Source: Micavibrio aeruginosavorus_D (GTDB lineage: Bacteria > Pseudomonadota > Alphaproteobacteria > Micavibrionales > Micavibrionaceae). From it: 64,000 nt of DNA. A program made the translations under genes and the position numbers. Below the pieces are notes generated by a model, which had not been told where the DNA came from, searched no databases, and saw nothing but the letters and a program-made list of their open reading frames with translations. This document shows, piece by piece, positions 16,821 through 25,961 of the stretch (position 1 is the stretch's first letter; each line of letters begins with the position of its first letter). Location of the stretch: assembly GCF_051245535.1 (NCBI RefSeq), contig NZ_CP195303.1:1054001-1118000 (forward strand), written 5' to 3'.

Positions 16821-17778
16821 GCGGCAGCCGCCGTTGTTCGACCTCTATCCGCCGATCGCGCCGTACTCCAGCGGTTTTCTGGCGGTGGATGACACACACA
16901 ATCTGTATTGGGAACAAAGCGGCAATCCTGATGGTGTGCCCATCGTTCTTTTGCATGGCGGCCCCGGCGCGGGCGCGACACCAACGCACCGCCGATTTTT
17001 TGACCCCGCGCATTACCGCATTATCATTTTCGACCAACGCGGTGCGGGGCGATCAACACCGCTGGGCAGCACGCAGGACAACACCCTGCCCCACCTTGTC
17101 GATGACATTGAAAAACTGCGCGCACGGCTGAGCATTGAACGCTGGCATATTTTCGGCGGATCATGGGGCAGCACGCTGGCCATGGCCTATGCCGCCGCCC
17201 ATCCGAAACGCTGCATCAGCCTTGTGCTGCGCGGTATCTTCCTGATGGAAGCGGACGAGGTGGAATGGTTCCTGTACGGCATGCGGATGATTTTCCCGGA
17301 AGCGTGGGAGCGGTTTGTATCCATCATTCCGGAGCATGAACGCGGTGATTTGCTGAACGCCTATCACAAACGCCTGAACGGCGATGATAAGGTCGCGCAG
17401 ATGGAAGCGGCCTTGCGGTGGGCGTTGTATGAGGGGGCGTGCGCGTCCCTGCTCCCGCATCATGAAACATTGACCAGCGATGACCAACGCAACCATGCAC
17501 TGGCGCTGGCCATACTGGAATGCCATTATTTCAAACATAATGTCATTCCGCCGGATCAAAGCCTGATGAAATCCATTCCGATTTTGCGCAACATCCCGAC
17601 GACCATCGTGCATGGGCGGTATGATGTGATTTGCCCGATCCGCAAGGCGTATGATTTACACCTGCTCTGGCCCGAAGCCGATTATGTCGTTGTGCCCGAT
17701 GGCGGGCATTCGGCCATGGACCCCGCCGTCCGGTCCCGTTTGATCGAGGCGGTCGAACATGCAAAAACACTGCGTTAA
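16750..17778 (+). CDS. pip: Prolyl aminopeptidase (proline iminopeptidase), alpha/beta hydrolase
   Basis: The enzyme removes N-terminal proline from peptides in the cytoplasm. The oxyanion-hole motif HGGPGAG (69-75), DQRGAGRS and the nucleophile elbow GGSWGS with Ser138 are the S33 family hallmarks; the catalytic Asp and His are expected in HGRYDVICP and DGGHSAMD. The ATG at 16750 lies inside the nuclease-like gene, giving a 71-base overlap. A shorter form from a TTG near 16837 (LFDLYPP) would remove the overlap and match the usual family start better. pgk follows closely. Confidence 0.9.
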   Translation: MPGWTKIVKTTSKPPRVPAPSANERQPPLFDLYPPIAPYSSGFLAVDDTHNLYWEQSGNPDGVPIVLLHGGPGAGATPTHRRFFDPAHYRIIIFDQRGAGRSTPLGSTQDNTLPHLVDDIEKLRARLSIERWHIFGGSWGSTLAMAYAAAHPKRCISLVLRGIFLMEADEVEWFLYGMRMIFPEAWERFVSIIPEHERGDLLNAYHKRLNGDDKVAQMEAALRWALYEGACASLLPHHETLTSDDQRNHALALAILECHYFKHNVIPPDQSLMKSIPILRNIPTTIVHGRYDVICPIRKAYDLHLLWPEADYVVVPDGGHSAMDPAVRSRLIEAVEHAKTLR

Positions 17779-17798
17779 CCGTGATAGAGGAAAACAAA

Positions 17799-19001
17799 AT
17801 GACATTTAAAACCATTCGTAACATTGATGTTAAAAACAAACGCGTGTTATTGCGCGCCGATTTGAATGTTCCGGCGAAAGACGGCGTGGTCACCGACACG
17901 ACCCGCATCGACCGCCTGAAGCCGACCATTGATGCGCTGACCAAAGCTGGCGCAAAGGTCATCGTCCTGTCCCACTTTGGCCGCCCGAAGGGTGTAACGC
18001 CGGAATTTTCCCTGCGCTTCATCGTTCCCGCGCTGGAAAAATCATGGGGCCATGATGTGGATTTCGCCGATGACTGCATTGGCGCGAACGTTGAAAAAAT
18101 CATTGGTGATTTGCAGGCCGGGGAAATCCTGCTGCTGGAAAACGTACGGTTCCATGCGGGTGAGGAAAAGAACGATCCGGCCTTCACCGCCGCCTTGGCA
18201 AAACTGGGCGATATCTATGTGAATGATGCGTTTTCCGCCGCCCACCGCGCCCATTCATCGACCGAAGGATTGGCGCACCATTTGCCCACCGCCGCCGGAT
18301 TGTTGATGGAAGCGGAATTAAACGCCCTGAACGCCGCATTGGAAAGCCCGGAGCGCCCCGTGGCCGCTATCGTTGGCGGTGCGAAAATTTCGACGAAGCT
18401 GGAATTGCTGGGCAATCTGGTCGAGAAAGCCGACCTGTTGATCCTCGGTGGTGGCATGGCCAACACGTTCCTGCACGCCATGGGCGTAGACATGAAAAAA
18501 TCACTGTGCGAACACGACATGGCGGAACAAGCCCGTGAGATTATCGAGAAAGCGGTGGATCGCCGTTGCGATTTGATACTGCCCGTTGATGGTGTATGGG
18601 CCACGGCCTTTGCCGCCAATGCCGAACACGGTACATGTGACATGGAATCCATCCCCGATGGCACCATGGTTCTGGATGTCGGTCCGGCCAGCGTTGAAAT
18701 GCTGAAAAAACGCCTGCTGGATGTAAAAACCATCGTCTGGAACGGTCCGCTGGGCGCGTTTGAGATTGAACCGTTTGATGCGGGGACCGTTGCACTGGCC
18801 AAATTCGTTGCCGATCACACGGATCTGGGCACCTTTGTTTCCGTGGCCGGTGGCGGCGATACCGTCGCCGCATTGGAACATGCGGGCGTGACGGATAATT
18901 TCACCTACATCTCCACCGCCGGCGGTGCCTTCCTCGAATGGATGGAGGGCAAAACATTGCCCGGCGTTGCGGCCCTGAGCGTGAATAAGAAAGCGGCCTA
19001 A
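17799..19001 (+). CDS. pgk: Phosphoglycerate kinase
   Basis: Glycolytic enzyme transferring phosphate from 1,3-bisphosphoglycerate to ADP. Signatures: KRVLLRADLNVP near the N-terminus, LSHFGRPKG, NDAFSAAHRAHSS, GGAKISTKLELL, and the nucleotide-binding VAGGGDTVAAL near the C-terminus. Length 400 aa is standard. The ATG at 17799 is preferred to the GTG at 17781 since GAGG stands 8 bases before it. It ends at a strong terminator. Other glycolytic genes (gap, tkt) are not adjacent. Confidence 0.97.
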   Translation: MTFKTIRNIDVKNKRVLLRADLNVPAKDGVVTDTTRIDRLKPTIDALTKAGAKVIVLSHFGRPKGVTPEFSLRFIVPALEKSWGHDVDFADDCIGANVEKIIGDLQAGEILLLENVRFHAGEEKNDPAFTAALAKLGDIYVNDAFSAAHRAHSSTEGLAHHLPTAAGLLMEAELNALNAALESPERPVAAIVGGAKISTKLELLGNLVEKADLLILGGGMANTFLHAMGVDMKKSLCEHDMAEQAREIIEKAVDRRCDLILPVDGVWATAFAANAEHGTCDMESIPDGTMVLDVGPASVEMLKKRLLDVKTIVWNGPLGAFEIEPFDAGTVALAKFVADHTDLGTFVSVAGGGDTVAALEHAGVTDNFTYISTAGGAFLEWMEGKTLPGVAALSVNKKAA

Positions 19002-19006
19002 AGAAT

Positions 19007-19038
19007 AAAAAACCCCGGACATTCATCCGGGGTTTTTT
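19007..19038. terminator. Bidirectional terminator between pgk and the DUF2336 gene
   Basis: AAAAAACCCCGGA (19007-19019) pairs with TCCGGGGTTTTTT (19026-19038) around CATTCA. It can stop transcription from pgk and from the converging gene at 19062. Confidence 0.93.
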
Positions 19039-19061
19039 ATTTCCGTTTCAAGAGAAATCGT

Positions 19062-20195
19062 TTAGCGGCTCATGCCCATCATGCCTTGTGCCGATGTCAC
19101 CGTCACCTTGTCATAGGCGCGAATGGCGGACAGCAATTCGCTTTGGTCAATAATACGGTCCGCACTGCGCACCCGCTGGGTCAGCATATAGAACCGCGTC
19201 ATGTCGGTTTTCTGCACACCCAACGCCTTGCACGCAACGGCCAGACGATGGCCACCGGATTCCGAGATCATATCGTGAATGGTCCGCACATCCATGCCCG
19301 AATATTCGGCGAACATGGCGATAAAGGATGCGTATTGACCGCGTTGTAACGTGTCCATCATCGTGTTCACGCTCAAACGGCCTTTCTCCTTGTACGCCTT
19401 GGCGGCCGCAATCATGCTGGCCCCCGGCATAAAGGCGGGCATATCCACCGGACGCGTGGCCGAGGCAATCGCCTCACCAAATTCCAGCATCACATCATCA
19501 ACCGCATCCGCAGCCGGACCGGCAAAGGCCCCGAAATAATCACGGATGTAATGTTTCAGTTCGGCCCCCACAACGCTGTACAAACGGCGCGCGATATCTT
19601 CGGGCAATTCCTGACGCATCAGCAGCGGTTTGGCCAGATCTTCATGGTTGGGAACCATTTCGCCAATCACGCTCATCGCGTGAACGGGCAATTGAATGGC
19701 GTTGTTACGAACCAACACACCCGCCGTCGGCACGTCACGCGTGTCGGCCAGCACGTTGATCAATTGTTCGCTCATCCCCCGGCGTCCGGCAATCGCTTGC
19801 CAGTATGCGGAAGTTTTCGCCTTGATGATGTACAGCAAATCCATATCGCTTAAGACGTTGCTTTTTTTCAGCACCGGGGCGGCGACGGAAATGTCATCAT
19901 TCGCCAAATGCAATGCAACGCGCAACGGCACACTGTCGATGACCGACAGACGTTCGGACAACGCTTCGCGCAAATCTTTTTCCGCCTGACGCATCAGGCT
20001 GATCAACACATCGGAAATCAGTTCTTTTTCCCGCGGGGCCAGATCGGCCTCCAGCAGTTCGGCGACCGCGCTGGTCAGCTCGGCCCGCGCCAGCGGCGTA
20101 TCATCCGTGGCCAGTTCATAAAGCTTGTGGCTGTCATACAGGCGCACCAGAAGGGGCGCGACTTTTGGCGATTTTTCGAATAAACGCGAATCCAT
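19062..20195 (-). CDS. DUF2336 domain-containing protein
   Basis: Alphaproteobacterial family of unknown function with HEAT-like helical repeats. The protein is all-helical, with repeated units such as LPLRVALHLANDDISVAAPVL and LPVHAMSVIGEMVPNHEDL. The ATG at 20195 was chosen because GAGGGA lies 5 bases upstream; a start at 20225 would add ten residues without support. No catalytic motif, signal peptide or membrane helix is visible. The gene is monocistronic, closed by a bidirectional terminator. Confidence 0.8.
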   Translation of the reverse strand: MDSRLFEKSPKVAPLLVRLYDSHKLYELATDDTPLARAELTSAVAELLEADLAPREKELISDVLISLMRQAEKDLREALSERLSVIDSVPLRVALHLANDDISVAAPVLKKSNVLSDMDLLYIIKAKTSAYWQAIAGRRGMSEQLINVLADTRDVPTAGVLVRNNAIQLPVHAMSVIGEMVPNHEDLAKPLLMRQELPEDIARRLYSVVGAELKHYIRDYFGAFAGPAADAVDDVMLEFGEAIASATRPVDMPAFMPGASMIAAAKAYKEKGRLSVNTMMDTLQRGQYASFIAMFAEYSGMDVRTIHDMISESGGHRLAVACKALGVQKTDMTRFYMLTQRVRSADRIIDQSELLSAIRAYDKVTVTSAQGMMGMSR

Positions 20196-20451
20196 GAGTT
20201 CCCTCAACCCGATCATCACAAACACCTGTCAAAACGGCCTTTTCCACGATGGAAGAGACCTGTTTTACCGCCAAAAAACCAAGTATTTGTTTTGATTAAC
20301 ATTTTTGACTTGGCTGCCTGTCCCAACCTCTAACCGGGTCGGATTCGGGCAACACACCCCACATCCCCCAATCTGCGCGCAAAAGGTTTAGATTAAGTTA
20401 AATTGCGAATCCGCCCTGCCCCAAAGGATGTGGACCAAAAAGGACATGCTT

Positions 20452-20473
20452 TCTTAAGCAATTCGGCTTAAGA
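20452..20473. promoter_or_regulatory. Perfect 8-bp inverted repeat upstream of a small ORF
   Basis: TCTTAAGC and GCTTAAGA flank AATTCG, 46 bases before the ATG at 20519. This could be an operator or a leader hairpin. The rest of the 20196-20518 gap holds AT-rich stretches but no convincing promoter or gene. Confidence 0.4.
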
Positions 20474-20518
20474 TAAGAGAGGTTTGGATTTTCAATATTT
20501 CGGATTTGGGGACGCCTT

Positions 20519-20809
20519 ATGGCCATTAACCCGCTCGGCAATTATGCCAGCCAACAGATCAACAACCCGTTCGTCGCGCGCAGCGATGAACAGGCCCGGA
20601 TCAATGACCGGGATCAGGATCGTCAGCGCGAAGCCACCGAAACCCGCCGTTCGGGTACGGAAGCCGCAGAAACGCAACGGTCCGAGGCCCGCAATAACGG
20701 GACCAGCCAGAATCGGGACAACGAGGTGCGCCAAGCCGCAGACACACGGAGCGAAAGCACCCCACCCCGACGCCAGGAACGCGGGAGTGTCCTGGACATC
20801 TCCGTCTAA
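20519..20809 (+). CDS. Hypothetical low-complexity charged protein, 96 aa
   Basis: The family is not recognised. After a short ordered start (MAINPLGNYASQQINNPF) the protein is made almost wholly of Arg, Glu, Asp, Gln, Asn, Ser and Thr (for example TRRSGTEAAETQRSEARNN), so it is probably disordered. It ends RGSVLDISV. No ribosome binding site better than GGGGACGCC is seen. A terminator follows the stop, which supports it as a real gene. Confidence 0.55.
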   Translation: MAINPLGNYASQQINNPFVARSDEQARINDRDQDRQREATETRRSGTEAAETQRSEARNNGTSQNRDNEVRQAADTRSESTPPRRQERGSVLDISV

Positions 20810-20840
20810 GTGTCTTTCAAGTCTTAACTTGGGCTTTTAC

Positions 20841-20874
20841 ACGGCGTCCTCTTCTGGGCGCCGTTTTGTTTTTG
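20841..20874 (+). terminator. Rho-independent terminator
   Basis: ACGGCG (20841-20846) pairs with CGCCGT (20859-20864), followed by TTTGTTTTT. It lies 30 bases beyond the 96-aa ORF. Confidence 0.7.
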
Positions 20875-20933
20875 CCTTTTGTGCAATGCCACAGCCCTAG
20901 ACACACCCAAACGGGCGCGGCACACTGCCCCGT

Positions 20934-22037
20934 ATGACACAGGACAAGACAAAAAACTGGGACCAGTACGGGGAATACCTCGCCCTCGATACGCTGCTCG
21001 ATATTCAAAAACCGTGGAGCACCGATAAGGCCACGGGCGCGTTCGCGCATGATGAAATGTTGTTCATCATCTTTCACCAAACCTATGAACTCTGGTTCAA
21101 ACAAATACTGTTCGAACTGGATGATGTGCAGGCCCGGCTGGGCCGTCCGGTGGTGGATGATTGCGATATGCAGCCGATCGTCAAACACCTGCACCGCGTT
21201 GTTGAAATCCTCCGCCTGCTGGTGCGGCAGTTGGATATTCTCGAAACCATGACGCCACAGGATTTCACGGATTTCCGCGACCATTTGAAAACCGCATCGG
21301 GGTTCCAGAGTTTACAATTCCGCCTGATCGAAACACGCCTCGGCCTGCGTCGTGAGGATCGCTTGCTGTTCAATCATTGCCAGTATGATGTGGGGTATTG
21401 CCCCGCTTCGCAAACCGCCCTCAACACGGCGGAGCATGAAACCACGTTGTTCGACCAGATCGATAAATGGCTGGCCCGCACACCGTTTGTGGACCGGGAT
21501 GATTATAAATTCTGGGATTCATACCGCGCCGCCGTTCACACCATGCTGGACGGGCGCGAAGCCATGGCCCGCCACGCGGTGGATGGTGACCTTCTGGACC
21601 GCGAACTGGCCGCCATTACCCGCAACCGCACGAAATTCGACAGCATCTTTAACAAGGATGCCGATACGTCATCATCCCAATCTTCTTCGTGGCGATTGTC
21701 GTGGCGCGCGTTACAGGCCGCCTTGTTCATCACCGTTTACAAAACCGAACCCGCGTTACAAGGCCCCGCCAGCCTGCTGGGCCACATCATGGATATTGAT
21801 GCCGCCATGTCGCAATGGCGGTACCGCCACGCTCTGATGGTTCAACGCATGGTCGGCATGAATGTTGGCACCGGCGGGTCCGCCGGATACGGGTATTTGA
21901 TGCAGACATTGGAAAAGCACCGGATTTTCACCGATCTTTTCGCCCTCTCCACCTACCTGATCCCCAGCCACGCGCGCCCGCCGTTGCCACAAACGATCAG
22001 CAACCAGATGGGATACCGCTATGGCACCACGGGATAA
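20934..22037 (+). CDS. kynA: Tryptophan 2,3-dioxygenase
   Basis: Haem enzyme opening the indole ring of tryptophan to N-formylkynurenine, the first step of the kynurenine pathway. The sequence has the family blocks DEMLFIIFHQTYELWFKQ, RVVEILRLLVRQLDILETM and ASGFQSLQFR, and the C-terminal GTGGSAGYGYL near the active site. Length 367 aa is somewhat longer than the bacterial enzymes of about 280-300 aa but close to the eukaryote-like form. The kynureninase-like gene overlaps its end by 17 bases, marking a two-gene catabolic operon; no formamidase gene is adjacent. Confidence 0.93.
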   Translation: MTQDKTKNWDQYGEYLALDTLLDIQKPWSTDKATGAFAHDEMLFIIFHQTYELWFKQILFELDDVQARLGRPVVDDCDMQPIVKHLHRVVEILRLLVRQLDILETMTPQDFTDFRDHLKTASGFQSLQFRLIETRLGLRREDRLLFNHCQYDVGYCPASQTALNTAEHETTLFDQIDKWLARTPFVDRDDYKFWDSYRAAVHTMLDGREAMARHAVDGDLLDRELAAITRNRTKFDSIFNKDADTSSSQSSSWRLSWRALQAALFITVYKTEPALQGPASLLGHIMDIDAAMSQWRYRHALMVQRMVGMNVGTGGSAGYGYLMQTLEKHRIFTDLFALSTYLIPSHARPPLPQTISNQMGYRYGTTG

Positions 22038-23205
22038 TGTGATGGTTTCAGATTTTCGCAAATTGTTCGGCACCGCCTTGGCCATGAATGCCAACAAGCT
22101 GCATTTCGCGGCGCACAGCCACCATCTCTGGCCCGATTGCACGCGCACCGCGCAAACGCGCTATTGGGGTTTATCGGCATCCATGGCCGATAATAAATGG
22201 GATGTGATTTTTAATACGGTTATTCCAACGGCGCAGGGGCATGTGGCCCGCATCCTGAACCTGCCCGATCCGCGCACGATTGCGTTTGCACCCAACACGC
22301 ATGAATTTATCAATCGGTTGATCTCGGCCCTGCCTGACTCTAAAAATTCCGGGCCACACATCATCACAACGGACAGCGAATTTCACAGCCTGACCCGGCA
22401 ATTGAAACGACTGGAAGAAGACGGATCCATCACGGTCACGCGCGTGGCGTCCGAACCGTTCCATTCCTTTACCGACCGCATGATCGACGCGGTCAAATCA
22501 ACCCCCGCCGCCATAGTGTTTTTCAGCCATGTGTTTTTCAATTCGGCCTATGCCGTGCCCGACCTGAAAAAGATCGTGGATGCCGTGCCCAGCAAAGATA
22601 CGTTGGTGGTGATTGATGGCTATCACGGTTTTATGGCCCTGCCCACCGACCTGTCGGCCATTGCTGAGCGCGCGTTTTATCTGGCGGGTGGGTATAAATA
22701 CGCGATGGCCGGTGAAGGATGCTGCTTCCTGCATTGCCCGCCGGGTTATGCCATGCGCCCACGCAATACCGGATGGTTTGCGGACATGGGATCGCTGGAA
22801 GCCCAACAAGGTGATGATGTGCCCTATTCCACCGACGGATTCCGGTTCTGGGGCGCGACGTTTGATCCGTCGGGTCTGTACCGCTTGAATGCGGTGATGG
22901 AGATGCTGAATGACATGAACGTCGGCGTCGCCGATATTCACGCCCATGTGATGGCGTTACAGGATCAATTTTTAGAAGGCTCAAAAAAACGCCCCGGCAC
23001 ATTGATTTCGCCGGCTGATACACCGATACGCGGTCATTTCTTGACCTTTGAAACGGACCGTGCCGCCGATCTGGCGCAAAAACTGCAAGAGCTGGGCGTC
23101 GTCACCGACCACCGCGGCACACGTTTGCGGTTTGGATTTGGGCTGTATCATGTGGCAAATGATGTCGAACGGCTTGTCACCGTTCTGAACACCGTCGTTC
23201 GCTAA
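22021..23205 (+). CDS. kynU: Kynureninase-like aminotransferase class V fold enzyme (PLP)
   Basis: PLP-dependent enzyme expected to cleave kynurenine to anthranilate and alanine. The Schiff-base lysine is in LAGGYKYAMAGEG, matching the kynureninase-type YKY motif. VVIDGYHGF carries the PLP-binding aspartate, and the C-terminal RGHFLTFE and RFGFGLYHV are family-like. The start at 22021 has GGGA 7 bases upstream; the ATG at 22042 would avoid overlapping kynA and is also possible. Coupling with tryptophan dioxygenase supports the role, though related class V enzymes with other substrates exist. Confidence 0.8.
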   Translation: MAPRDNVMVSDFRKLFGTALAMNANKLHFAAHSHHLWPDCTRTAQTRYWGLSASMADNKWDVIFNTVIPTAQGHVARILNLPDPRTIAFAPNTHEFINRLISALPDSKNSGPHIITTDSEFHSLTRQLKRLEEDGSITVTRVASEPFHSFTDRMIDAVKSTPAAIVFFSHVFFNSAYAVPDLKKIVDAVPSKDTLVVIDGYHGFMALPTDLSAIAERAFYLAGGYKYAMAGEGCCFLHCPPGYAMRPRNTGWFADMGSLEAQQGDDVPYSTDGFRFWGATFDPSGLYRLNAVMEMLNDMNVGVADIHAHVMALQDQFLEGSKKRPGTLISPADTPIRGHFLTFETDRAADLAQKLQELGVVTDHRGTRLRFGFGLYHVANDVERLVTVLNTVVR

Positions 23206-23209
23206 TATC

Positions 23210-24718
23210 CTACTGGAACGCCACTTCGTTGAACGAGCGCAGTTTCCGGCTGTGCAGCCGTTCTGGCCCGTATTCACGCAGCATCGCCATGGCCAGAAGG
23301 CCAATTTGCAAATGCTGATCCACACGGTCACGGTAGAATTTGTCGGCCATGCCCGGCAATTTCAATTGGCCGTGCAATGGGCGGTCGGATACGCACAGCA
23401 ACGTGCCATACGGCACGCGGAAACGGAAACCGTTGGCTGCAATGGTGCCGGATTCCATATCCAGCGCAATGGCGCGGCTCTGGCTCAGGCGCAAATTCTG
23501 ACGCAATGTCGGGCGCAATTCCCAGTTCCGGTCATCGACCGTCGCCACGGTGCCCGTGCGCATGATTTTCTTCAAATCATAACCCTGCAACCCCGTGACA
23601 TGTTCCACGGCGCGCTCCAGCGAAATCTGAATTTCCGACAGGGCCGGAATTGGGATGGAGGGGTGCAGATCGCGATACAGCACGTTGTCTTCGCGCAAAT
23701 AACCGTGCGCCAGAACATAATCGCCCAGCGATTGCGAGTTCCGCAGACCCGCACAGTGCCCCAGCATCAGCCACGCATGCGGACGCAAAACCGCCACATG
23801 GTCGGTGATGGTTTTGGCGTTTGACGGCCCCACGCCAATATTGATCATGGTAATGCCCGAACCGTCTTTGCGTTTCAGGTGGTAGGCCGGCATTTGCGGC
23901 ATGCGCGTCAGCGGCAGGCCCGGATCATCGCTTTCACCCGGATCGGCCATATTTTTATTGGTCGTGATGCGGTTGCCCGGCTCAACAAAAGACGAATATT
24001 CCAGCCGTTCGGCACGCAATTCCGGATTATCGGTCGGCGCCATGATGTCACGGCAAATGCGCACGAATTGATCAATGTAGAATTGATAGTTGGTGTAGAT
24101 CACATAGTTCTGGAAGTGCCGCGCATTCGTGCCCGTGTAGTGGCGCAGACGCATGATGCTGAGGTCACTTCGCGGCGCGTTAAACAACGCCAGTGGTGCA
24201 TCTTTGCCCGGTTTTGTTTCATGGGTGCCGTTGGCAACCTCATCATCCATCAAATCCAGATTGGGCTGGTCGAACAGATCGGACATGGCGTTGATCTGTT
24301 CCGGCGACAGGTCACGCTCCAAATGGAAATCTTCACCCAACGCGAAGTGGATTGGGATGGGTGTATCGCTGACCCCAATTTCAATCGGCTCGTGATGGTT
24401 CAGGAACAGCAGGCGCAATTGTTCCATCAAATAATGATCGAAAATATCCGGGCGTGTGATGGTGGTGGCGTAACTGCCCGGGCGCGGCACAAAGCCATAG
24501 GACAGGCGCGTATCCGCCCGCGTCGCCGTTTCGGTCGTGACCCGGATATACGGGTAGCATGCCGAAATGCGATGCTTCGGCATATGGCCATCCGCAAAAG
24601 CGAAGAAACTTTCCCGCAACCATGTGACATTGGCGTCATAAATCTCACAAATCGCGGCAAACGCGCTTTGGGGATCATTGAATTTGCGGGGCTTAAAAGA
24701 ACGAGGACCTTTTGACAT
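23210..24718 (-). CDS. amn: AMP nucleosidase
   Basis: The enzyme hydrolyses AMP to adenine and ribose 5-phosphate, balancing adenylate pools. The sequence has the N-terminal Amn domain (RVTTETATRADTRLSYGFV, given here in part as TRADTRLSYGFV) and a C-terminal nucleoside-phosphorylase-like domain with MINIGVGPSNAKTITDH, LMLGHCAGLRNSQ and the active-site MESGTIAANGFRFRVPYG (partial: DMESGTIAANG). Length 502 aa is normal. It converges on the kynureninase-like gene with 4 bases between stops. No operon partner is visible. Confidence 0.95.
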   Translation of the reverse strand: MSKGPRSFKPRKFNDPQSAFAAICEIYDANVTWLRESFFAFADGHMPKHRISACYPYIRVTTETATRADTRLSYGFVPRPGSYATTITRPDIFDHYLMEQLRLLFLNHHEPIEIGVSDTPIPIHFALGEDFHLERDLSPEQINAMSDLFDQPNLDLMDDEVANGTHETKPGKDAPLALFNAPRSDLSIMRLRHYTGTNARHFQNYVIYTNYQFYIDQFVRICRDIMAPTDNPELRAERLEYSSFVEPGNRITTNKNMADPGESDDPGLPLTRMPQMPAYHLKRKDGSGITMINIGVGPSNAKTITDHVAVLRPHAWLMLGHCAGLRNSQSLGDYVLAHGYLREDNVLYRDLHPSIPIPALSEIQISLERAVEHVTGLQGYDLKKIMRTGTVATVDDRNWELRPTLRQNLRLSQSRAIALDMESGTIAANGFRFRVPYGTLLCVSDRPLHGQLKLPGMADKFYRDRVDQHLQIGLLAMAMLREYGPERLHSRKLRSFNEVAFQ

Positions 24719-24788
24719 GCTTAATTCTTACTCATTTTTATTGTTTTTTCAAGGGACTAGCCAAAAACGCGAGGGTTTCCGCCGTTCT

Positions 24789-25859
24789 TTATACGCCGAC
24801 ACCCACCAATGACCGGGCATAGGCATCCGGGTGGAAGGGTTGCAAATCCTCCGCCTGCTCGCCCACACCAACGGCGATAATGGGCAAGCCGAACCGGTCC
24901 GCCAGACCGACGACAACGCCGCCCTTGGCCGAACCATCCAGCTTCGTCACCACCAGTGCGTTCACATCCACCATATCGCGGAATGTTTCCACCTGCGCAT
25001 GGGCGTTTTGGCCGGTTGTGGCATCCAGAACCAGAATGACCGCGTGCGGCAGATTTTCGTCATGCTTGCGCAGCACACGAATAATTTTCTGCAATTCATC
25101 CATCAGGTTTTTCTTGTTGTGCAAACGGCCCGCCGTATCGATGAACAAAACATCCGCGCCCTCCGCCTTCGCCGCCGCATACGCCTCATACGCCACAGCC
25201 GCAGAATCCGCACCGATGTCGCGGGCAACAATGCCGCCGCCCGCGCGCTCAGCCCAGATTTTCAATTGCTCGGTCGCCGCCGCGCGGAACGTATCCCCCG
25301 CCGCCAGCATCACGCGTTTACCTTCGCGTTTATGAAGGTTATAGGCCATTTTGCCGATGGTCGTGGTTTTACCAACGCCGTTCACACCGCACACCAAAAC
25401 GGTAAACGGCCCCGTGTCACGACGGGTAAAATCAATCGGCTTGTTCACGGGGTCCAGAATGCGCGCAATCACATCGGCCAATGCCGCGCGAATTTCATCG
25501 CCGTCCATGTCCTTGCCAAAACGCCCTTCGGCAAACTCGGTGACGATGCGTGATGCGGTTTTGGGGCCCAGATCGGCGGTGATTAAAACTTCTTCCAACT
25601 GGTCGATCATATCCTGGTCCAGCTTGCGCTTGGTTACCAGATCGCTCAACCCTTGCGTAATCTTGCTGGTCGATTTGCCCAGTCCGCCAACCAGACGGCT
25701 CATCCATCCACCGGATGGCTCTTCGCTAACAACCGTTTCGACAACGGGCACAGGTTCGGGCTGCGGCTCTACAGGCACAGATGCAACCGGGGCTTCAGCC
25801 TGCGGCTGCGCCTCATCAGTTACGTGCGTATCGTCTTTCTTCTTCCGCCAGAAAATCAT
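24789..25859 (-). CDS. ftsY: Signal recognition particle receptor FtsY
   Basis: FtsY is the membrane-associated GTPase that docks SRP-ribosome complexes. An acidic N-terminal region (residues 1-50, Glu/Pro/Val-rich) precedes the N domain and the G domain. The G domain has the P-loop GVNGVGKT (158-165), DTAGRLHNK and TKLDGSAKGG. Length 356 aa is usual for alphaproteobacteria. It often lies next to mtaB and dapF; here both are nearby on the same strand but separated by unrelated genes. Confidence 0.97.
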   Translation of the reverse strand: MIFWRKKKDDTHVTDEAQPQAEAPVASVPVEPQPEPVPVVETVVSEEPSGGWMSRLVGGLGKSTSKITQGLSDLVTKRKLDQDMIDQLEEVLITADLGPKTASRIVTEFAEGRFGKDMDGDEIRAALADVIARILDPVNKPIDFTRRDTGPFTVLVCGVNGVGKTTTIGKMAYNLHKREGKRVMLAAGDTFRAAATEQLKIWAERAGGGIVARDIGADSAAVAYEAYAAAKAEGADVLFIDTAGRLHNKKNLMDELQKIIRVLRKHDENLPHAVILVLDATTGQNAHAQVETFRDMVDVNALVVTKLDGSAKGGVVVGLADRFGLPIIAVGVGEQAEDLQPFHPDAYARSLVGVGV

Positions 25860-25961
25860 GGTCTTTTCCGTTGTTTTTCGATGCCAACGGTTTACCGCAT
25901 CCGCTGCCGGACAGCAAGAATGGGACGTTCTTATTTTTCGTAATAATGAGGCCGTTGGGCG

